10,514 nucleotides of DNA from JAKVCB01 sp963578605. GTDB taxonomy: Bacteria; Planctomycetota; Planctomycetia; Pirellulales; Lacipirellulaceae. The notes under the pieces are model-generated. The model was not told the origin of the DNA. It was given only the letters and a program-made list of their open reading frames with translations, and searched no databases. Within the stretch, counting starts at the first letter, position 1. Each line of letters opens with the position of its first letter. The stretch spans positions 1-10,514 of the forward strand of contig CAUZEA010000153.1 of the NCBI GenBank assembly GCA_963578605.1, in the 5' to 3' direction. The translations under genes and the position numbers were made by a program. Positions 7,414 to 10,514 of this stretch are shown piece after piece.

Positions 7414-7453
7414 GGCCAGTGACTAAAGTCCTTGGCCAGTGACTGAAGTCCTC
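7414..7453. repeat. 20-base tandem duplication
   Basis: GGCCAGTGACTAAAGTCCTT (7414-7433) is directly followed by a copy differing at two positions (7434-7453): GACTAAAGTC becomes GACTGAAGTC, and the final T becomes C. Each copy holds an interrupted palindrome GACT-NN-AGTC, so it could be a pair of binding sites or a fragment of a dispersed intergenic repeat family. No coding frame crosses it convincingly. Confidence 0.75.
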
Positions 7454-7471
7454 CCTGCAAATCCCTGCAAA
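7452..7471. repeat. 10-base tandem duplication
   Basis: TCCCTGCAAA occurs twice, perfectly and without spacer (7452-7461, 7462-7471), overlapping the end of the 20-base duplication by two bases. Two adjacent tandem duplications of different unit length suggest slippage or remodelling at this site. Confidence 0.7.
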
Positions 7472-7924
7472 CCGTATTCCGTTCGAGTCCACCATCACCA
7501 ACGATGAACCCACGACGTGTTGTACCCGTGTCTTGAGTGCCGCATCTTGGAAATCAACGTAGGACACCAGGGTGTTCTCCCTTGTTCGTGCATCATCCTC
7601 GGATCGTCAAAGCCGCTACGCCAATTATGGAACCGCTCTAGCCAGCCGCGCTGCAGGCAAAATACCGGACTGCGATTACCCGACCATCAGGCTGATTTGA
7701 CGGCGGAAAACCGGTCTTTCCGGCACAAACCCTACACGCCTCCGCCACCTCACGACTGGTGCAAAGCGGACCATCGGCTCTGCGGTGAAGTCCCTCCGCA
7801 ATTCGTGCGATGAAAACGATAGGAAGCTGAATCCTCCCGGCAGTTCCCGCAAGAGTCCCGCTTGCAGAAACTCAGCCAGGTACCCACACCGACGGGGTCC
7901 CTCTCTCCCCAGTGAATGACTATC

Positions 7925-8200
7925 ATGGACCTGAATCGACATCAGTTTTTTTTTCTCGGGATTCTGCTGCTGTTTGTGGGCCTGCAGGTTCGCATGGTAA
8001 GTGCCTACGTGTTGAATGAAAACGCGACTCAGTTTCTGACGGAACGAGCTTCCGGCCAGAGCTCTATTTCGGCTGCCACCCGAAGTGCTGGTGCTACATC
8101 AAATAAGGTGCTTGAACCACCCGAATGGCTCGGATGGTGCCTGATCTCAGTGGCAACGGTCTGTATTCTGCACAGTCTGGCCATGCCCCGGCCAGATTAA
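7925..8200 (+). CDS. Small two-helix membrane protein, unknown
   Basis: This is a 91-residue protein from the ATG at 7925; an ATG three codons upstream (7916) is in frame, but the start MDLNRHQFFFLG gives the more natural membrane-protein beginning. Helix one spans about residues 8-28 (FFFLGILLLFVGLQVRMVSA). A polar loop of about 38 residues follows, with Ser/Ala/Thr-rich sequence. Helix two spans about 68-87 (EWLGWCLISVATVCILHSLA), leaving a very short tail. There is no known domain or catalytic residue. No Shine-Dalgarno is evident. The gene stands alone, more than 600 bases from the synthetase and 158 bases before the STAS gene. The two clean helices argue for a real gene; function is unknown. 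Confidence 0.7.
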   Translation: MDLNRHQFFFLGILLLFVGLQVRMVSAYVLNENATQFLTERASGQSSISAATRSAGATSNKVLEPPEWLGWCLISVATVCILHSLAMPRPD

Positions 8201-8275
8201 GTTGCGGGAGCGTGAAATCACGATCTCCAACGGTAGAATACCGCCTGGTGTGTGCTCGCCCTCCCGGAGTGCCCG

Positions 8276-8304
8276 TTGACACCCCTGGCAGACCGCGTCA
8301 GAAT
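8276..8304 (+). promoter_or_regulatory. Possible sigma-70-type promoter for the STAS gene
   Basis: A perfect TTGACA (8276-8281) is followed after 17 bases by CAGAAT (8299-8304, 4 of 6 to TATAAT). Transcription would start near 8311, about 48 bases before the STAS ATG at 8359. The position and spacing fit; the -10 box is weak. Confidence 0.4.
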
Positions 8305-8358
8305 CGTAGCTGGTTGTTATTTCTGATCCACCTCCTGGTTCCGTAGGCATGCCGTACG

Positions 8359-8712
8359 ATGAGCACACCGAAGCGCATCAATGTCATCGAATTTGGCGAG
8401 ATTACCGTCGTCACTTTCAACGATTCGAAAATTCTTGACGAGGAAGAAATCCAAGAGTTGGGGCAAGAATTGTACGATCTGGTTGAAAGGGACGGTCGAA
8501 AAAAGATCATCCTGAATTTCGGCGCGGTCGAGTTTTTGTCGAGTGCTGCACTCGGCAAACTGATTGGATTTGAGAAACGGATCAAGCTGAATTCAGCTGC
8601 TTTGATGCTAACCAACATTCGTCCCGAGATCTACGAAGTTTTTGCGATCACCAAGTTAACCAAGCTGTTTGAGATTAAGGATGACGAAGCGGATGCATTA
8701 GCTCTCATGTAG
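8359..8712 (+). CDS. STAS-domain anti-sigma-factor antagonist
   Basis: This 117-residue cytoplasmic protein is a single STAS domain, the SpoIIAA/RsbV type of partner-switching antagonist. In that family the unphosphorylated protein binds an anti-sigma kinase and frees its target; phosphorylation on a conserved serine ends binding. The fold is visible: strand ITVVTF (15-20), the LDEEEIQELGQELYDLV helix (26-42), strand KKIILNFGAVEFL (48-60) and SSAALGKLIGFEKRI (61-75). Aligned by eye to SpoIIAA FMDSSGLG, Ser62 takes the phosphosite Ser58. The usual preceding Asp is Ser61, and the following Ser-Gly is Ala-Ala. A GHKL kinase gene follows 133 bases downstream, its likely partner. No clear Shine-Dalgarno is seen before ATG 8359. 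The target sigma factor is not in the window. Confidence 0.93.
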   Translation: MSTPKRINVIEFGEITVVTFNDSKILDEEEIQELGQELYDLVERDGRKKIILNFGAVEFLSSAALGKLIGFEKRIKLNSAALMLTNIRPEIYEVFAITKLTKLFEIKDDEADALALM

Positions 8713-8845
8713 CGACAGCCGCCCGAGAGCGGTAGGGGCATGGACTAAGATTGGACATTCAGCCCCAAAGATAATCCGGAGATGTCGCTCGTCGAAATTC
8801 GATCTGGGTCGTTGTTTTTCGCCCTATGCGGAAGCACTCATTGGC

Positions 8846-9310
8846 ATGCCAGACCAAGCCTGGACATGGACGCTCAAAACGACGCTCGTCAGCCGGCGGG
8901 GCGCTCATGTACCATGCATGGAAGATATCCTTGTTCGGCTTTCGGGACTCGGCTGGCAGCGGCATGATCTCTTCGGGATTGAGATAACCCTCGAAGAAAC
9001 TCTTTCGAACGCTATTCATCATGGCAACAAATTCGACGAAAGTAAACAGGTTTTCTTACTCTGCAAAATCAGCTCCGAACAATTCTGGTTGCAGGTCCGC
9101 GATGAAGGCGAAGGCTTTATTCCCGACCAGGTTCCCGATTGCACGACTGATGAGAATCTCGAGGCTTGTGGGGGCCGAGGGCTGTTCCTGATTCAAGCGT
9201 ATATGAACCGTGTTACCTATAATGACACGGGAAATTGTGTCACACTGGAAAAGACTCGTACTCTGGAAAAAGCCGACAAGTTGAACCCACACAATACGAC
9301 GGGTGACTAA
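8846..9310 (+). CDS. SpoIIAB/RsbW-like serine kinase (GHKL ATPase domain)
   Basis: This 154-residue cytoplasmic protein is of the HATPase_c_2 family: small GHKL kinases that phosphorylate a STAS antagonist and often bind a sigma factor. Motifs are complete: N box EETLSNAIHHGN (50-61, with catalytic Glu50/51 and Asn55), G1 box RDEGEGF (85-91) and G2 box GGRGL (109-113), so ATP binding and activity are expected. A long first helix (MEDILVRLSGLGW, 25-37) matches the dimerising region of RsbW-like proteins. The C-terminal tail of about 18 residues is polar. ATG 8846 is the only sensible start; the upstream in-frame sequence has no ATG, GTG or TTG. Its likely substrate is the STAS protein encoded just upstream. 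The next gene starts 43 bases downstream. Whether it binds a sigma factor or another target cannot be told. Confidence 0.92.
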   Translation: MPDQAWTWTLKTTLVSRRGAHVPCMEDILVRLSGLGWQRHDLFGIEITLEETLSNAIHHGNKFDESKQVFLLCKISSEQFWLQVRDEGEGFIPDQVPDCTTDENLEACGGRGLFLIQAYMNRVTYNDTGNCVTLEKTRTLEKADKLNPHNTTGD

Positions 9311-9353
9311 AGGTTTTTGCCAATCACCCCCCTTCGATCAAAAATTTTCGCTG

Positions 9354-9605
9354 ATGGCTTCCTATCGTGTTCTTTACTGGCATGAATTCCCAGCTCAAAT
9401 TAAAGCGACCGACGGTGCGACTGAGGCCAACGTGGCTCTCGACCCGTCCTTCACGGAAAGAATTGACCGCACCGCAATGAAGCGAGGAATGTGGGGTACC
9501 GAAGAGTATCTCGACGGCTGGCAATGGGGTGAACCTCTTGAACGCGACGGTACCGCTCAGGAAGTTGCTGAAGCGGTCAAGCTGGAGTTGGAAGCTTCGC
9601 TCTGA
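9354..9605 (+). CDS. PF13769-type 'virulence factor' family protein
   Basis: This is an 83-residue protein. I recognise it as the small family labelled 'virulence factor' in Pfam (PF13769), from MASYRVLYWHEFPAQIKATD (1-20) and the segment MWGTEEYLDGWQWGEPLERD (46-65). Despite the name, no virulence role is implied. As I recall, family members often lie beside ferredoxin-ASKHA ATPase and corrinoid or folate methyl-transfer genes, and the gene 17 bases downstream here fits that. Its biochemical role is unknown; an accessory function in corrinoid-linked one-carbon metabolism is inferred from context. I chose ATG 9354 because the family starts at M-x-x-Y; a start at 9303 would add 17 residues unlike the family and would overlap the kinase gene. 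No strong Shine-Dalgarno is visible. Confidence 0.8.
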   Translation: MASYRVLYWHEFPAQIKATDGATEANVALDPSFTERIDRTAMKRGMWGTEEYLDGWQWGEPLERDGTAQEVAEAVKLELEASL

Positions 9606-9622
9606 ACCCATGATTGTCTGCC

Positions 9623-10514
9623 ATGCCAGTCCATCTCAAGATCAATTCGATCGACATCGAAACTAGTCCCGGAAAAACCCTTTTCGATCACGCCGAGCAG
9701 CACGGCATTCAGGTGCCCACGTCTTGCCTCAAGCAAGGTAAGTGTCGCGAGTGCCTCATGGAAATCGTTGCTGGCATGGACTTGCTCTCGGATCGAGCAC
9801 CCGAGGAAGCCCATCTGACAGACAATTTCCGACTCTCGTGCCGGGCCCAAGTCGTCGGAACCAGCGGCACCGTCAAGTGTCACACGATGCGCCGGGCCGC
9901 GCTACGCATCGTCGAAAGTGGCACCGCACTAGCTGCTTTCACCAGGACCGACCAGATCGACCCTGCGGTTACACGGGCTGGAAACCAAATCTTCCTGTCC
10001 GGCGAACCGATCGCGCAATCTCCCGAGGCCATCCATGGCCTGGCGATGGATCTGGGAACAACAACCGTTGTGTTGCGGTTAATTGATTTAGAAACTGGCC
10101 AACTCGTGGCTAGCACATCGTTCGAAAATCCACAACGCTTTGGCGGGTCAGATGTCATGGCTCGTATCAAGTACGATTCGGACCATAAGGGAAAGCTGCT
10201 GCAACGCGTTCTGCTAGGATACTTGTCCCGAGCCATTGAATCGCTACCTGTCGATCCCGCGACCATCTACGAACTGACCGTGGCCGGAAACTCCACCATG
10301 CGTGACCTGTTCTTCGGTCTCAATGTCGAATCTATCGGACAAAAACCGTATCGCTCCCTCACGGAACATGAGTTTCTCGATCACAATCGCACCACAACGA
10401 GCCTGGCAGTCGAAGCAAAACGGCTCCGCCTGCCCATCCATCCTGCGGCCCGAGTCTACGGCCTGCCCCTGGTCAGCGGTCACGTGGGCGCCGATGCGGC
10501 CGCCTGCCTCCTGG
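9623..10514 (+). CDS. Ferredoxin-ASKHA ATPase, RACo-type corrinoid activator, 5' part
   Basis: The first 297 codons are open to the right edge, so the C-terminus is missing. Residues 1-90 form a plant-type [2Fe-2S] ferredoxin domain with Cys35, Cys41, Cys44 (CX5CX2C) and Cys73. From about 138 the ASKHA ATPase fold begins: phosphate-1 loop AMDLGTTTVV (141-150), then FENPQRFGGSDVMARI (167-182), VAGNSTMRDLFFGL (220-233) and the second phosphate-loop-like SGHVGADAAACL (285-296). Known members (RACo, DUF4445) use ATP to drive electron transfer that returns inactive Co(II) corrinoid to Co(I) in methyltransferase systems. Full proteins are usually about 550-640 residues, so roughly half is present. 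It starts 17 bases after the PF13769 gene with no clear Shine-Dalgarno, consistent with an operon. The specific methyl donor is unknown. Confidence 0.9.
   Translation, partial: MPVHLKINSIDIETSPGKTLFDHAEQHGIQVPTSCLKQGKCRECLMEIVAGMDLLSDRAPEEAHLTDNFRLSCRAQVVGTSGTVKCHTMRRAALRIVESGTALAAFTRTDQIDPAVTRAGNQIFLSGEPIAQSPEAIHGLAMDLGTTTVVLRLIDLETGQLVASTSFENPQRFGGSDVMARIKYDSDHKGKLLQRVLLGYLSRAIESLPVDPATIYELTVAGNSTMRDLFFGLNVESIGQKPYRSLTEHEFLDHNRTTTSLAVEAKRLRLPIHPAARVYGLPLVSGHVGADAAACLL

Larger units (their letters stand above)
7276..7915. other. Long gene-poor spacer with tandem repeats
   Basis: About 640 bases separate the synthetase start from the small membrane protein. Open frames exist (about 98 codons plus strand near 7517-7813, 88 codons minus strand near 7676-7942), but their translations are rich in Arg, His, Cys and Pro with no domain, signal or ribosome site, so I do not call them. 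Contents seen are the 20-base tandem repeat (7414-7453), the 10-base tandem repeat (7452-7471), a tRNA-tail-like string (7481-7500) and a 6-base hairpin CGGAAA/TTTCCG (7704-7722). It may contain the promoter of the synthetase and decayed sequence. Confidence 0.6.

Noticed and set aside
7425..7500. Complete tRNA gene ending in CCA
   Set aside because: The T-stem does not pair, and no matching acceptor or D-arm is found within tRNA length.
7517..7942. 98-codon plus-strand and 88-codon minus-strand frames in the gene-poor spacer
   Set aside because: Arg/His/Cys/Pro-rich translations without domains, membrane segments or ribosome sites; the minus frame also overlaps the small membrane protein start.
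8720..8740. Terminator after the STAS gene (CCGC/GCGG hairpin)
   Set aside because: The stem is only four base pairs and lacks a T-run, so it does not separate the STAS and kinase transcripts convincingly.
8751..8775. Promoter TTGGAC with GATAAT before the GHKL kinase gene
   Set aside because: The spacer is only 13 bases, too short for a sigma-70 promoter; the -10-like box alone is not enough.
1..10514. CRISPR array, rRNA, insertion sequence or transposase
   Set aside because: No regularly spaced repeats, no rRNA-like sequence and no transposase or integrase motifs were seen on either strand.

Overview
The window looks like a piece of a planctomycete chromosome, most likely order Pirellulales. 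Supporting signs are a Hanks-type serine/threonine kinase with one central membrane segment, a secreted double-SH3 protein with a proline-rich middle, several secreted or membrane proteins that match no widespread family, roomy gene spacing, many starts without a clear Shine-Dalgarno, and moderate to high GC. This placement is inferred from gene content; no rRNA or marker gene confirms it.

Left part (1-5630). On the minus strand a membrane-anchored Ser/Thr kinase (169-2025) lies just upstream of the 5' end of hemL (1-153, running off the left edge). Across a 357-base divergent spacer, a secreted SH3-domain protein (2383-3996) runs on the plus strand. It meets, stop codon against stop codon, a small minus-strand pair (3997-4299 and 4296-4514) that overlaps by ATGA. 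A 158-base spacer with several inverted repeats, two of them mutually exclusive, leads to a secreted protein of unknown function (4673-5614).

Middle (5632-8358). A minus-strand AMP-forming acyl-CoA/acyl-ACP synthetase (5632-7275) is followed by about 640 bases with no convincing gene. That stretch holds a 20-base tandem duplication, a 10-base tandem duplication and a short tRNA-3'-like string. A small two-helix membrane protein (7925-8200) comes next on the plus strand.

Right part (8359-10514). Four plus-strand genes follow one another: a STAS anti-sigma-factor antagonist, a SpoIIAB/RsbW-type GHKL kinase, a PF13769 protein, and the first 297 codons of a ferredoxin-ASKHA ATPase of the RACo type, which in its known members reductively reactivates corrinoid methyltransferase proteins. 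The layout suggests a partner-switching regulatory pair next to, and possibly controlling, a corrinoid-dependent one-carbon module whose other genes would lie beyond the right edge. This linkage is the most interesting item in the window, but it rests on gene order only.
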